64,000 bases of DNA from Pseudomonas sp. K2I15 (GCF_002204795.1 NZ_NIXO01000007.1:88821-152820); one strand, 5' to 3'. Counted from the first letter of the stretch, positions 23,094-32,837 are shown. Notes: generated by a model from the letters alone, not told the origin. A program made the numbers and translations.

Positions 23094-23560
23094 AGCCAAA
23101 GACTGCTGCAAGTCCTCGATCAGGTCTTCAATGGCCTCATAGCCGCCCTTCAGGCCGAAGGACAGAATTGCCGACGGTTTACCCTGCATGTATTTCTGGG
23201 CCAGATGATGGTGTGGGTGATCCGGCAGGCCGGCGTAGCTGACCCACTCGACCCGTTCGTGGTCTTGCAGGAAGCGGGCAATCTTCAAGGCGTTTTCGGT
23301 GTGGCGCTCCATACGCAGGGCCAGGGTTTCCAGGCCTTGCAGCAGTAGGAACGCATTCATCGGCGCCAAGCCGCGCCGGTGTTGCGCAGGGGCACGGTGC
23401 GGGCCCGGGCGATGAATGCGGCCGGGCCGAATTTCTCGGTGTAGACCACGCCGTGATAGGCCGGCTCGGGCTGGTTAAGGCCGGGGAATTTCTCCGGGTA
23501 TTGAGTCCAGGGAAAGGTGCCACTGTCGACGATCACGCCACCCAGCGAGTTGCCATGGCC
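23079..23560 (-). pseudogene. metY (O-acetylhomoserine sulfhydrylase) remnant
   Basis: Decayed C-terminal part of a PLP-dependent O-acetylhomoserine sulfhydrylase gene. Reading backwards from 23560, one frame gives [18 protein letters not shown] to [13 protein letters not shown]; the next conserved stretch, [16 protein letters not shown], continues only after a one-base deletion near 23370. Further on, YAGLPDHPHHHLAQKY and ILSFGLKGG are followed directly by IEDLIEDLQQSLAS, so roughly 60 residues of the usual C-terminal domain are missing. The N-terminal two thirds, including the PLP lysine region, is absent; the remnant begins exactly where a REPIN ends. The 3' end overlaps the adaptor gene by 15 bp. 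Comparison is with the family from memory. Confidence 0.88.
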
Positions 23561-23697
23561 CTGTGGTGAGCGGGCTTGCCCCGCGCTGGGCTGCGTAGCG
23601 GCCCTAAGTCGCCCACTGCATTCTGTCTGAAATAACGCCGTTTGCCATTATTGGGGCTGCTTCGCAGCCCGGCGCGGGGCAAGCCCGCTCACCACAG
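23561..23697. repeat. REPIN, GTGGTGAGCGGGCTTGCCCC type
   Basis: Inverted REP pair: left arm CTGTGGTGAGCGGGCTTGCC with CCGCG, right arm CGGGGCAAGCCCGCTCACCA, each flanked inward by a second matching segment (GGGCTGCG / CGCAGCCC). It belongs to a different sequence class from the GTGGGAGCGGGCTTGC copies. It abuts the broken end of the metY remnant and lies 55 bp before rlmJ. Confidence 0.9.
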
Positions 23698-23752
23698 CCC
23701 TGCACCTTTGCCTGCGTAAAAGGTAAACTTCGCCCCCTGCGCAGGAGCAACC

Positions 23753-24589
23753 ATGAATTATCGTCACGCCTTTCACGCCGGCAACCACGCCGATGTCTTC
23801 AAACACCTGACCTTGACCCGCCTCATCGCCCTGATGTCGCGCAAGGAACAGCCGTTTGCCTATCTCGACACCCACGCCGGCATTGGTCTGTATGACCTGC
23901 AGGGCGACCAGGCGAACCGCACCGGTGAGTACCTGGAAGGCATCGCCCGCCTGTGGGGCCAGGCCGACCTGCCGCCGCTGACCGCCGATTACATGCGCGT
24001 GCTGCACGAGATGAACCCGGATGGCGAATTGCGCTACTACCCGGGCTCACCGGAGCTGGCGCGACGCCTGACCCGCCCCCAGGACCGCGTGTTGCTCAAC
24101 GAGAAACACCCGGAAGACGGCCTGCTGCTCAAGGACAATATGAAGGGCGACCGCCGGGTGAAAGTGCACCTTGGCGAAGGCTGGCACGTGCCACGGGCGC
24201 TGCTGCCAGTGCCGGAAAAACGCGCGCTGATGTTGATTGACCCGCCGTTCGAAAAGCTTGATGAGATGCAGCGCTGCGCCGCGTCCCTCAAGGAAGCCGT
24301 GAGCCGTATGCGCCAGACGGTGGCCGCGATCTGGTACCCGGTGAAAGACCAGCGCATGCTGCGCCGCTTCTATCAGGACCTTGCCGGTACCGGTGCGCCG
24401 AAGTTGCTGCGGGTGGAATTGTTGGTGCATCCGCTGGACACGCCCAACACCCTGACCGGCTCGGGCTTGGCGATTGCCAATCCGCCGTGGGGGCTGGAGG
24501 AAGAATTGCGTGAGCTGTTGCCGTGGTTGTCCAAGCAGCTTGGGCAAACCCAGGGTGGCTGGCAGATAGATTGGCTGATTGCCGAGTAA
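23753..24589 (+). CDS. rlmJ: 23S rRNA (adenine-2030-N6)-methyltransferase RlmJ
   Basis: SAM-dependent enzyme that methylates A2030 of 23S rRNA. The 278-residue protein starts with the family signature MNYRHAFHAGNHADVFKH, then FAYLDTHAGIGLYDL for SAM binding, and carries the DPPF catalytic motif (MLIDPPFEK) near residue 163. The YPVKDQR segment near 200 and the ANPPWGLEEELRE segment near 245 are also conserved. Size matches E. coli YhiR/RlmJ (280). It is convergent with msrA, with a REPIN in between. Positional counterpart of PAO1 PA5019 from memory. Confidence 0.95.
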   Translation: MNYRHAFHAGNHADVFKHLTLTRLIALMSRKEQPFAYLDTHAGIGLYDLQGDQANRTGEYLEGIARLWGQADLPPLTADYMRVLHEMNPDGELRYYPGSPELARRLTRPQDRVLLNEKHPEDGLLLKDNMKGDRRVKVHLGEGWHVPRALLPVPEKRALMLIDPPFEKLDEMQRCAASLKEAVSRMRQTVAAIWYPVKDQRMLRRFYQDLAGTGAPKLLRVELLVHPLDTPNTLTGSGLAIANPPWGLEEELRELLPWLSKQLGQTQGGWQIDWLIAE

Positions 24590-24616
24590 TCCACTCTCAA
24601 GGTAAGTGAGGACCCC

Positions 24617-24708
24617 ATGTGGGAGCGGGCTTGCTCGCGAAAGCGGTGTGACAGTCGCCTTATGCATCGACTGATACACCGCCTTCGCGAGCAAGCCCGC
24701 TCCCACAT
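24617..24708. repeat. REPIN, GTGGGAGCGGGCTTGC type
   Basis: Near-perfect inverted REP pair (ATGTGGGAGCGGGCTTGCTC and its reverse complement) between convergent rlmJ and msrA. The right arm is followed by six T, so the long hairpin may also terminate rlmJ transcription. Confidence 0.92.
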
Positions 24709-24724
24709 TTTTTCGGTGTCGCTC

Positions 24725-25372
24725 TTAGATCGGGCAGGTCACGCCTGTGCCGCTGATCCCGCAGTAACCCTGCGGGTTCTTCGCCAGGTACTGCTGGTGA
24801 TACGCCTCGGCAAAGTACACCGTCGGGGCTTCTTCGATTTCTGTGGTGATGGCGCCCAGGCCAGCCTTGGTCAGTTCATTCTGATATGCCTGGGCGCTGG
24901 CTTTCGCCGCCTCCAGATGCTCCGGCTTGACCGCATAGATCACCGAGCGGTACTGGCTGCCGATGTCATTTCCCTGGCGCATGCCCTGGGTCGGGTTGTG
25001 CAGTTCCCAGAACATTTTCAGCAGCTCTTCGTAGCTGATCTTGTCCTGGTCAAACACCACCAGCACCACTTCGCTGTGGCCGGTCAGGCCTGAGCAGACC
25101 TCTTCATAAGTCGGGTTCGGCGTATAACCGCCGGCATAACCCACCACCGTGCTGACGATGCCTTCACGCTGCCAGAAACGGCGCTCTGCGCCCCAGAAGC
25201 AGCCGAGGCCGAAGATCGCAAACTCTACGTTGTCGACAAACGGGCCCAGCAGCGGGTTGCCGTTGACGAAGTGAGTCTCGGGCAAAGACATCGGCGTTTC
25301 ACGGCCAGGCAAAGCTTGTTCTTGAGTGGGGAGCACGTTTTTGTTCACCAGAATTTCCGAGCGCAAGACCAT
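24725..25372 (-). CDS. msrA: Peptide methionine sulfoxide reductase MsrA
   Basis: Reduces the S-epimer of methionine sulfoxide in proteins. The 215-residue protein has the catalytic motif [11 protein letters not shown] near residue 57, with the nucleophilic Cys, plus [20 protein letters not shown] and the resolving cysteine region [13 protein letters not shown] at the C terminus. Of two adjacent ATG codons, the second (25372) is preferred, since AGAGGA is then six bases away rather than three. It is convergent with rlmJ and precedes dipA in the same order as PAO1 PA5018-PA5017 (from memory). Confidence 0.95.
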   Translation of the reverse strand: MVLRSEILVNKNVLPTQEQALPGRETPMSLPETHFVNGNPLLGPFVDNVEFAIFGLGCFWGAERRFWQREGIVSTVVGYAGGYTPNPTYEEVCSGLTGHSEVVLVVFDQDKISYEELLKMFWELHNPTQGMRQGNDIGSQYRSVIYAVKPEHLEAAKASAQAYQNELTKAGLGAITTEIEEAPTVYFAEAYHQQYLAKNPQGYCGISGTGVTCPI

Positions 25373-25446
25373 CATCAGTCCTCTCAGTCAGATTGAGTTA
25401 CAGATAAGAATTCAGACTGCCAGTGTGCCCGAGTGTTACAGCGCTG

Positions 25447-28137
25447 TCAGGCGATTGGCCCGCGAGGATAGCGTTTAAGCATCGTCAGCAGCTCGGAGCC
25501 CGGGATTGGCCGGTCGAACAGGTAGCCCTGGCCGACGTCGCAACGGTGACGGCGCAGGAACGCCAGCTGTTCAGCGGTCTCGATGCCTTCGGCCACGACC
25601 TTGAGCTTGAGGTTGTGGGCCATGGCGATCACCGCCGAGGTGATTTCCATGTCGTCCTGGTTGTCGGGGATTTCATGAATGAAGCTGCGATCAATCTTGA
25701 TGATGTCGATCGGGAATTTTTTCAGGTAGCTAAGCGACGAGTAACCGGTGCCGAAGTCGTCCATGGCCAGGGTCAGTCCAAAACTCTTCAGTTGGTCCAG
25801 TTGCAGGCGTGTGTCTTCGGTGGCTTCCAGCAGCAGGCCTTCGGTCAGCTCCAGTTCCAGCAGGTTGGCCGGTAACTGTTCTTCCTTGAGGATTGTGGCA
25901 ATCGAGGCCACCAGGTCCGGGTCGGAAAACTGCTTGGGCGACAGGTTGATCGCCACTTGCAGGTTCCCCATGCCGGCGGCCGTCAGCTGTCGGCTCATGC
26001 GGCAGGCCTGGCGGGCGATCCATTTGCCGATAGGAATGATCAGCCCGGTCTCTTCAGCCACGCTAATGAATTGATCAGGGCGGATCATACCCTTCTCTGG
26101 ATGGTTCCAGCGCAACAGCGCTTCCATGCCCAGCAGGCGACCGCTGCGCAGGCACAGCTTGGGCTGGTAGAACACGTCCAGCTCGTTCTGGGTCAGGGCG
26201 CGGCGCAGGTTGTTTTCCACGAACAGCTTGTAGCTGGCCTCGGCGTTCAGCGCTTCGGTAAACACCTGCACCTGGTGTTTGCCGTTGGCCTTGGCCTTGT
26301 GCAGCGCCAGGCCTGCGTTGCGCATCAGGGTTTGCGGGTCGCGGCCATGCAGCGGGGCGCAGGCTAGGCCCACGGAGCCGGTGACGCTGATCAGTTGGTT
26401 GTCGACGAACATCGGCTTGTCGAGGGTTGCCAGCAATTGGCTGGCGACCTGCTGGCCGGTTTCAAGGTCGGTATCGTCGAGCAGCACGGCAAATTCGTTA
26501 CTGGCAAACCGCGCCAGGCTGCCGCTGGCAGTCAGGCTGTTGCGCAGGCGCCGCGCGAGGCTGATCAGCAGCTTGTCGCCGGTCTGGTGGCCGAGGCTGT
26601 CGTTGATCCGCTTGAAGTTGTCGATGTCCACCAGCAGCAGGCTGATAGAGCTGTCGCTGTCGCGGGCAAAACGTTCGTCGAGGTTGCGGATGAACGCCGG
26701 ACGGTTGCCCAGGTTGGTCAGGTTGTCGGTGTAGGCCAGGCGCTCGATGCGCTGCTGGGCCAGCTTGGTCTGGGTGATGTCTTCGTAGATGCCGATGTAG
26801 TGCGTCAGCTCACGGTTGTCGCCATAGACCTTGGAAATCGACAACTGGCCCCAGTAGGGTTCGAGGTTCTTGCGCCGGCTCTTGAATTCGCCCTGCCAGC
26901 TGTTGCTCTTGGCCAGGCTTGAAGGCGCATCGAACAGCAGCTCGCTGAGGTTCTCCAGCGCCGGCAGTTCCGAGAGCAGGTGGCCGTGGACTTCTTCGGT
27001 GCTGTACTGGGTGATCGCGGTAAAGCTGGGGTTAACGTACTCCACCACACCGTCGCAATTGACCAGCAGGAACGCGTTGGCGCTTTGCTCCACGGCCCGC
27101 TGGAACAAGTGCAGGGCGCTGGTGGCGGTGCGGCGGTTATGGTTGTTGATCACTTGGGCGAACTGGTCGGCCAACTCGCCGGCAAACGCGATCTCATCGG
27201 ACTGCCAGGCGCGGGTGCTGCCGCTTTGCTCCAGGCACAACACGCCGACCACATTGCCATCGACGCGGATACTCGCATCGAGCATGGCATGGACGTCTCG
27301 CGGTCGCAGGCTCTCGGCCATTTCCCGGGTGCGTGGGTCGCGCATGGCGTTGTTAGCATCAATGGCGCGGCTGGTTTGCAGGGCGTCCAGATAGTCCGGG
27401 AAGCTACTGGCATCGATAGGTTCCGGCAGATGGTGCTGCTGATCGTCGCGGTGGTAGGCGGATATCGGCACCAGTTGCTGGTTTTCGAGGTTCCAGATGC
27501 TGGCGCAATCAATCTGATAGATATCGCACGCACTGCGGGTGATCAGCTCGGCGGCTTCTTGCAGCGAGTTGTTGGTGCTGTAGCGCTGGCGGGCCAGCAG
27601 CAGGATCAGCTCCTGCTGGGCGCGCACCCGCTCAAGGTGCTGCAGTTGTTCCTGCTGGGCGCGCTGGTTGAGTTCCAGGGCGATCTGCAATCGGCTGTTC
27701 TGGCTCTCCAGATCCACCGCAGGGGCCGGTGAGATTTCACTGAACAGGCCGTCGACCACCATCAAGTAGCCGCGCAGCAGGTGACGGTTGTGTTGTTTGT
27801 AGGCCTCGCCCAGTTCCAGCAGGCTCAGCGGGCCGTCGTTGGTGTGCAGGGTGTAGCGCACCAGGTAATGCGGGCTGATGGTCAGCTGTTCCTGGATCGC
27901 ATCATGCAGTTGATAGCGCGCCTGGGGCTCCATCAGGCTGGCATAGGGCGAGCCGATCAGGGCGCACAGTTCCACCGCGGGCAGGCCGAACTGGCGTTCG
28001 CAATTGGGGTCGAGGTACAGCAGGGCCCAGCTTGCCTCATTAAGCCGCTCGAAACGCAGCATACCGAGGCGCGAAGGCACCGGTAATTGCGTCACTACCT
28101 CGGCCGCCGTACGGGCGACATCGGGTTGGCTTTTCAT
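25447..28137 (-). CDS. dipA: Cyclic-di-GMP phosphodiesterase DipA (GAF-PAS-degenerate GGDEF-EAL)
   Basis: Multi-domain signalling protein of 896 residues from ATG 28137. Domains in order: N-terminal PAS-like region (about 20-140), coiled-coil linker (about 145-190), GAF (about 190-330), PAS (about 340-460), GGDEF (about 470-630) and EAL (about 640-890). The GGDEF site reads ASNEF near residue 544, so cyclase activity is not expected. The EAL site is intact (EALLRW near 670), and DDFGTGYSS and KIDRSF of active phosphodiesterases are present. Architecture, the ASNEF site and the location beside aceF match P. aeruginosa DipA (PA5017), which promotes biofilm dispersal and lowers c-di-GMP. There are no membrane segments. 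It lies downstream of aceE-aceF on the same strand but is separated by a terminator and a REPIN. Confidence 0.9.
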   Translation of the reverse strand: MKSQPDVARTAAEVVTQLPVPSRLGMLRFERLNEASWALLYLDPNCERQFGLPAVELCALIGSPYASLMEPQARYQLHDAIQEQLTISPHYLVRYTLHTNDGPLSLLELGEAYKQHNRHLLRGYLMVVDGLFSEISPAPAVDLESQNSRLQIALELNQRAQQEQLQHLERVRAQQELILLLARQRYSTNNSLQEAAELITRSACDIYQIDCASIWNLENQQLVPISAYHRDDQQHHLPEPIDASSFPDYLDALQTSRAIDANNAMRDPRTREMAESLRPRDVHAMLDASIRVDGNVVGVLCLEQSGSTRAWQSDEIAFAGELADQFAQVINNHNRRTATSALHLFQRAVEQSANAFLLVNCDGVVEYVNPSFTAITQYSTEEVHGHLLSELPALENLSELLFDAPSSLAKSNSWQGEFKSRRKNLEPYWGQLSISKVYGDNRELTHYIGIYEDITQTKLAQQRIERLAYTDNLTNLGNRPAFIRNLDERFARDSDSSISLLLVDIDNFKRINDSLGHQTGDKLLISLARRLRNSLTASGSLARFASNEFAVLLDDTDLETGQQVASQLLATLDKPMFVDNQLISVTGSVGLACAPLHGRDPQTLMRNAGLALHKAKANGKHQVQVFTEALNAEASYKLFVENNLRRALTQNELDVFYQPKLCLRSGRLLGMEALLRWNHPEKGMIRPDQFISVAEETGLIIPIGKWIARQACRMSRQLTAAGMGNLQVAINLSPKQFSDPDLVASIATILKEEQLPANLLELELTEGLLLEATEDTRLQLDQLKSFGLTLAMDDFGTGYSSLSYLKKFPIDIIKIDRSFIHEIPDNQDDMEITSAVIAMAHNLKLKVVAEGIETAEQLAFLRRHRCDVGQGYLFDRPIPGSELLTMLKRYPRGPIA

Positions 28138-28324
28138 GGGGAAACTCGCTTGGAAAAATGCGCATCGCGCCGGGCTCACGCCCTCTTTACTGTTGCCTGC
28201 GGCAAGGTTGCATCATGCAGCACGGGCTGACAAGAGAGGATGAAGGCTAAGTGCTATAAGTGTGTTATCGACCAGCGAGCGGTTTTCTACAACCGGGGTG
28301 ATGGGCGGCCATGGCACATGCCTC

Positions 28325-28424
28325 TGTAGGAGCGAGCTTGCTCGCGAAAAACACCAAGGCACCGCGCTCATTCAGAACGCCCGCGTCATCGTTAACGACC
28401 TTCGTGAGCAAGCTCGCCCCTACA
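28325..28424. repeat. REPIN, GTAGGAGCGAGCTTGC type
   Basis: Inverted pair: TGTAGGAGCGAGCTTGCTCG on the left and GTGAGCAAGCTCGCCCCTAC on the right, about 60 bases of poorly paired centre. This is the GTAGGAGCGAGC variant also found at 58090 and 61551. It lies between dipA and the aceF terminator. Confidence 0.88.
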
Positions 28425-28435
28425 AAGCAGCGGGC

Positions 28436-28463
28436 AAAAAAAGCCCCGCCAATTGGCGGGGTT
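28436..28463 (-). terminator. Intrinsic terminator of aceE-aceF
   Basis: On the minus strand AACCCCGCC, short loop AATT, GGCGGGGC followed by seven T. It lies 71 bp after the aceF stop. The rest of the dipA-aceF gap (28138-28533) holds only the REPIN at 28325 and no visible gene. Confidence 0.9.
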
Positions 28464-28533
28464 GAGGTACGAGCGTGGCGCTCGGAAATCGTTGAAGCCA
28501 GGCCTTCTGCGCGGGCAGAAGACCTGTTGAGGC

Positions 28534-30180
28534 TTAAAGCAGGATGGTGCGGATGTCGTTCAGCAACTGGCTCAGGCGCTGAGTGAAGCGTGCAGCCGCC
28601 GCGCCGTTGATCACACGGTGATCGTAGGACAACGACAGTGGCAGCATCAGCTTCGGCTGGAACGCTTTACCGTCCCACACAGGCTGGATGGTGGCCTTGG
28701 AAACACCAAGGATCGCCACTTCCGGCGCGTTGACGATCGGCGTGAAGCCAGTACCGCCAATGTGCCCCAGGCTTGAGATGGTGAAGCAAGCACCTTGCAT
28801 GTCGTCTGCGGTCAGCTTCTTGTCGCGGGCCTTGGCAGCCAGCGCAGCCGCTTCGGCAGCCAGTTGCAGCAGGCTCTTCTGATCAACATTCTTGATCACA
28901 GGCACCAGCAGGCCGTCCGGAGTATCGACCGCAAAGCCGATGTTCACGTACTTTTTGCGGATGATCGCCTTGCCGCTAGGGGCCAGCGAGCTGTTGAAGT
29001 CCGGCAGTTCCTTGAGCAGGTGTGCGCAGGCCTTGAGCAGCAGTGGCAGCACGGTCAGTTTCACGCCAGCCTTTTCGGCGACGGCTTTCTGCGCAACGCG
29101 GAAAGCTTCCAGGTCGGTGATGTCGGCCTGGTCGAACTGGGTCACGTGCGGGATGTTCAGCCAGCTGCGGTGCAGGCTCGACGCGCCGATTTGCATCAGG
29201 CGGGTCATCGGCACTTCTTCGGTTTCGCCGAAGCGGCTGAAGTCCACGACCGGGATCGGCGGAATGCCCGAGCCACCGGTAACAGCGCCGGCAGCCGGAG
29301 CTTCCTTGGCTTTCTGCATCATGGATTTGACGTAAACCTGCACGTCTTCCTTCAGCACGCGACCGTGAGGACCGCTGGCGGTAACCGCGTTCAACTCGAC
29401 GCCGAATTCACGGGCCAGTTGGCGCACGGCAGGGCCGGCATGAACTTTGGCACCGCTTGGCGCAGGTGCAGCCGCTGGGGCCGGTGCGGCCTCGGCTTTT
29501 GCAGCAGGCGCAGGGGCAGCAGCAGCCGGTGCAGCTGAAGGTGCGGCGGCCGGAGCAGCTGCGGCTGGAGCGGCAGCAGCAGGAGCCGCAGCGCCCGCTA
29601 CTTTCAGCTTGAGTATGAAGTCGCCAGTGCCGACTTCGTCTTCCAGCTTAACGGCAATGCTTTCCACCACACCGGCAGCCGGCGAAGGGATTTCCATGGA
29701 GGCCTTGTCGGACTCCAGGGTGATCAGCGACTGGTCGGCTTCGACGGTGTCGCCGACTTTAACCAGCAGCTCGATGATCTTGGCCTTGCCCGACGAGCCG
29801 ATGTCCGGAACATGAATGTCCTGGACGGTAGCGGCAGCAGCAGGTGCAGCAGCCGGGGCCGCTGGGGCCTCGGCAGCCGCGGCAGGTTTTTCGGCGGCAG
29901 CCGGGGCAGCAGCAGGAGCGGCCGCCGCAGGAGCCGCATCAGCGGCACCTTCGATTTCCAGCTCAAGCAGTTCGTCGCCTTCTTTCAGGCGGTCGCCCAG
30001 CTTCACTTTCAGGCTTTTGACCACACCGGCTTTGGGAGCAGGGATTTCCATGCTCGCCTTGTCCGATTCCAGGGTCAGGATGCTCTGGTCGGCTTCGACG
30101 GTGTCGCCGACCTTCACAAACAGTTCAATTACTTCACCTTCACCGCTGCCGATGTCAGGTACGCGAATGAGTTCGCTCAC
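28534..30180 (-). CDS. aceF: Pyruvate dehydrogenase E2, dihydrolipoyl acetyltransferase
   Basis: Core of the pyruvate dehydrogenase complex; transfers the acetyl group from lipoamide to CoA. The 548 residues contain two lipoyl domains with the same ESDKASMEIP motif (lipoyl Lys41 and Lys159), joined by long Ala/Pro-rich linkers (about 78-118 and 197-245). A peripheral-subunit-binding domain follows (about 250-285, with VRQLAREFGVEL and TGPHGRV-like ASGPHGRVLKED). The catalytic domain has the DHRVINGAAAARF motif near residue 520. Two lipoyl domains match P. aeruginosa, whereas E. coli has three. It starts 11 bp after the aceE stop, so the two are one operon. Confidence 0.97.
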   Translation of the reverse strand: MSELIRVPDIGSGEGEVIELFVKVGDTVEADQSILTLESDKASMEIPAPKAGVVKSLKVKLGDRLKEGDELLELEIEGAADAAPAAAAPAAAPAAAEKPAAAAEAPAAPAAAPAAAATVQDIHVPDIGSSGKAKIIELLVKVGDTVEADQSLITLESDKASMEIPSPAAGVVESIAVKLEDEVGTGDFILKLKVAGAAAPAAAAPAAAAPAAAPSAAPAAAAPAPAAKAEAAPAPAAAPAPSGAKVHAGPAVRQLAREFGVELNAVTASGPHGRVLKEDVQVYVKSMMQKAKEAPAAGAVTGGSGIPPIPVVDFSRFGETEEVPMTRLMQIGASSLHRSWLNIPHVTQFDQADITDLEAFRVAQKAVAEKAGVKLTVLPLLLKACAHLLKELPDFNSSLAPSGKAIIRKKYVNIGFAVDTPDGLLVPVIKNVDQKSLLQLAAEAAALAAKARDKKLTADDMQGACFTISSLGHIGGTGFTPIVNAPEVAILGVSKATIQPVWDGKAFQPKLMLPLSLSYDHRVINGAAAARFTQRLSQLLNDIRTILL

Positions 30181-30191
30181 AGAAAATCTCC

Positions 30192-32837
30192 TCAGCAGTC
30201 CAGTGGGTTGCGTTTTTCCGGGTTGATCCCGAACTTGACGATAGCGTCTGCCACCACCTTAGGTTCGATTTCACCACGGTCAGCCAAGGCTTCCAGGGCT
30301 GCCAACACCACGAAGTGACGGTCGACTTCGAAGAAGTGACGCAGCTTTTTGCGGCTGTCACTACGGCCGAAACCGTCGGTGCCCAGGACTTTGAATTCCT
30401 TGGACGGTACCCACTGACGAATTTGTTCAGCAAACAGTTTCATGTAGTCGGTCGAGGCGATAACCGGACCTTTCCGGCCAGCCAGGCACTCTTCAACGTA
30501 GGTCAGCGCAGGCTTCTGGCCTGGGTGCAGACGGTTGCTGCGCTCTACGGCCAGGCCGTCGCGACGCAGTTCGTTGAAGCTGGTAACGCTCCATACGTCA
30601 GCACCGACGTTGAACTCTTCACGCAGGATTTTCGCAGCTTCACGCACTTCACGCAGGATGGTGCCGGAGCCCATCAGTTGCACGTGGTGAGCGGCTTCCT
30701 TGGTGTCTTCTTCGAGCAGGTACATGCCCTTGATGATGCCTTCCTCTACACCGGCCGGCATGGCTGGCTGCTGGTAGGACTCGTTCATCACGGTGATGTA
30801 GTAGAAAACGTCCTGCTGCTGTTCGGTCATCTTCTTCATGCCGTCCTGGATGATCACCGCCAGCTCATAGCCGTAGGTTGGATCAAAGGTGCGGCAGTTC
30901 GGGATGGTGCCCGCCAGGATGTGGCTGTGGCCGTCTTCGTGTTGCAGGCCTTCGCCGTTCAGCGTGGTGCGGCCGGCAGTACCGCCGATCAGGAAGCCAC
31001 GGGTACGGCTGTCGCCTGCTGCCCAGGCCAGGTCGCCAATACGCTGGAAACCGAACATCGAGTAGAAGATGTAGAACGGCAGCATCGGCTGGTTGTGGCT
31101 GGAGTACGAAGTACCGGCAGCGATGAAGGAGCTCATGGCGCCCGCTTCGTTGATGCCTTCTTCGAGGATCTGGCCCTTCTTGTCTTCCTTGTAGAACATC
31201 ACCTGGTCTTTATCGACTGGCTCGTAGAGCTGGCCGACGGAGGAGTAGATGCCCAACTGACGGAACATGCCTTCCATGCCGAATGTACGGGCTTCGTCCG
31301 GGATGATCGGTACGATACGCGAGCCGATTTCCTTGTCCTTGACCAGTTGCGCGAGGATCCGCACGAAGGCCATGGTGGTGGAGATTTCACGGTCGCCCGA
31401 GCCGTCCAGGATAGCCTTGAGGGTATCGAGTGGCGGTGTAGGAATGTCGAAAGACTTGGCGCGGCGCTGTGGCACGAAACCACCCAGTGCAGTACGACGC
31501 TCGCTGAGGTAGCGGGCTTCGGCGCTGTTTGGCTCCGGCTTGAAGAACGGCAGGTTCTCCAGCTCTTCGTCCTTGACCGGGATGTCGAAGCGGTCGCGGA
31601 ACAACTTCAGGCTGTCGACATCGACTTTCTTGGTGTTGTGCGCAGTGTTCTTCGCTTCGCCGGCACCGGTGCCATAACCCTTGATGGTCTTGGCCAGGAT
31701 AACGGTAGGTTGTTCTTTGTGGTTGACCGCTTCGTGGTACGCCGCGTAGACCTTGTACGGGTCGTGGCCGCCACGGTTGAGTTTCCAGATCTCGTCGTCG
31801 GACAGGTCTGCAACCATCGCCTTGAGTTCTGGCGAGTTGAAGAAGTGTTCACGCACGAACGCGCCGTCGCGGGCTTTGTAGTTCTGGTACTCGCCGTCGA
31901 TAACTTCGTCCATCCGGCGTTGCAGGATACCGTCGACGTCTTTGGCCAACAGTGGGTCCCAGAAACGGCCCCAGATGACTTTGGTCACGTTCCACTGAGC
32001 ACCGCGGAACACGCCTTCGAGTTCCTGGATGATCTTGCCGTTGCCGCGAACCGGGCCGTCGAGGCGCTGCAGGTTGCAGTTGATGACGAAGATCAGGTTG
32101 TCCAGCTTCTCGCGGCCAGCCAGGGAGATGGCGCCCAGGGATTCCGGCTCGTCACACTCGCCGTCGCCCAGGAAGCACCAGACTTTCTGCTTGCCTTCAG
32201 GGATGAAGCCACGGGCTTCCAGGTACTTCATGAAGCGTGCCTGGTAGATCGCCTGGATCGGGCCCAAGCCCATGGATACAGTCGGGAACTGCCAGAAATC
32301 AGGCATCAGCCAAGGGTGCGGATAGGACGAGAGGCCCTGGCCGTCGACTTCCTGGCGGAAGTTGTTCATTTGTTCTTCGGTGATGCGGCCTTCCATGAAC
32401 GCACGGGCGTAGACGCCTGGCGAGGTGTGGCCCTGGAAGTAGATCAGGTCACCGCCGTGTTCGTCGGTCGGGGCCTGGAAGAAGTAGTTGAAGCCGATGT
32501 CATACAGGGTTGCGCTGGAAGCGAAGCTGGAGATGTGACCGCCCAGGTCAGAATCTTTCAAGTTCGTGCGCATAACCATCGCCATGGCGTTCCAGCGTAC
32601 CAGCGAGCGAATGCGGCGTTCCATGAACAGGTCGCCAGGCATGCGTGCTTCGTGGGTAACTGGGATGGTGTTGCGGTACGGCGTGGTGATGGCGTAGGGC
32701 AGTTGCGAGCCGCTGCGGGTCGCGAGTTCGCCCATACGGGTCATCAGGTAGTGCGCACGGTCTTCGCCTTCTTTGTCGAGAACCGATTCCAGGGCGTCCA
32801 GCCATTCCTGGGTTTCGACGGGATCGAGGTCTTGCAT
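30192..32837 (-). CDS. aceE: Pyruvate dehydrogenase E1 component
   Basis: Thiamine-diphosphate enzyme that decarboxylates pyruvate and acetylates the lipoyl groups of AceF. With ATG at 32837 it has 881 residues, the usual pseudomonad length, starting MQDLDPVETQEWLDALESVL; GGAG lies seven bases upstream. An in-frame ATG at 32912 would add 25 residues and lacks a good ribosome-binding site. Key segments: RRIRSLVRWNAMAMV near 75, the ThDP/Mg site GDGECDEPESLG near 230 with NLIFVINCNLQRLDGP, and GHSHILAGTIPNCR near 640. Upstream lie a promoter with two copies of a palindrome and a leader hairpin, described separately, which imply specific repression. Confidence 0.97.
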   Translation of the reverse strand: MQDLDPVETQEWLDALESVLDKEGEDRAHYLMTRMGELATRSGSQLPYAITTPYRNTIPVTHEARMPGDLFMERRIRSLVRWNAMAMVMRTNLKDSDLGGHISSFASSATLYDIGFNYFFQAPTDEHGGDLIYFQGHTSPGVYARAFMEGRITEEQMNNFRQEVDGQGLSSYPHPWLMPDFWQFPTVSMGLGPIQAIYQARFMKYLEARGFIPEGKQKVWCFLGDGECDEPESLGAISLAGREKLDNLIFVINCNLQRLDGPVRGNGKIIQELEGVFRGAQWNVTKVIWGRFWDPLLAKDVDGILQRRMDEVIDGEYQNYKARDGAFVREHFFNSPELKAMVADLSDDEIWKLNRGGHDPYKVYAAYHEAVNHKEQPTVILAKTIKGYGTGAGEAKNTAHNTKKVDVDSLKLFRDRFDIPVKDEELENLPFFKPEPNSAEARYLSERRTALGGFVPQRRAKSFDIPTPPLDTLKAILDGSGDREISTTMAFVRILAQLVKDKEIGSRIVPIIPDEARTFGMEGMFRQLGIYSSVGQLYEPVDKDQVMFYKEDKKGQILEEGINEAGAMSSFIAAGTSYSSHNQPMLPFYIFYSMFGFQRIGDLAWAAGDSRTRGFLIGGTAGRTTLNGEGLQHEDGHSHILAGTIPNCRTFDPTYGYELAVIIQDGMKKMTEQQQDVFYYITVMNESYQQPAMPAGVEEGIIKGMYLLEEDTKEAAHHVQLMGSGTILREVREAAKILREEFNVGADVWSVTSFNELRRDGLAVERSNRLHPGQKPALTYVEECLAGRKGPVIASTDYMKLFAEQIRQWVPSKEFKVLGTDGFGRSDSRKKLRHFFEVDRHFVVLAALEALADRGEIEPKVVADAIVKFGINPEKRNPLDC

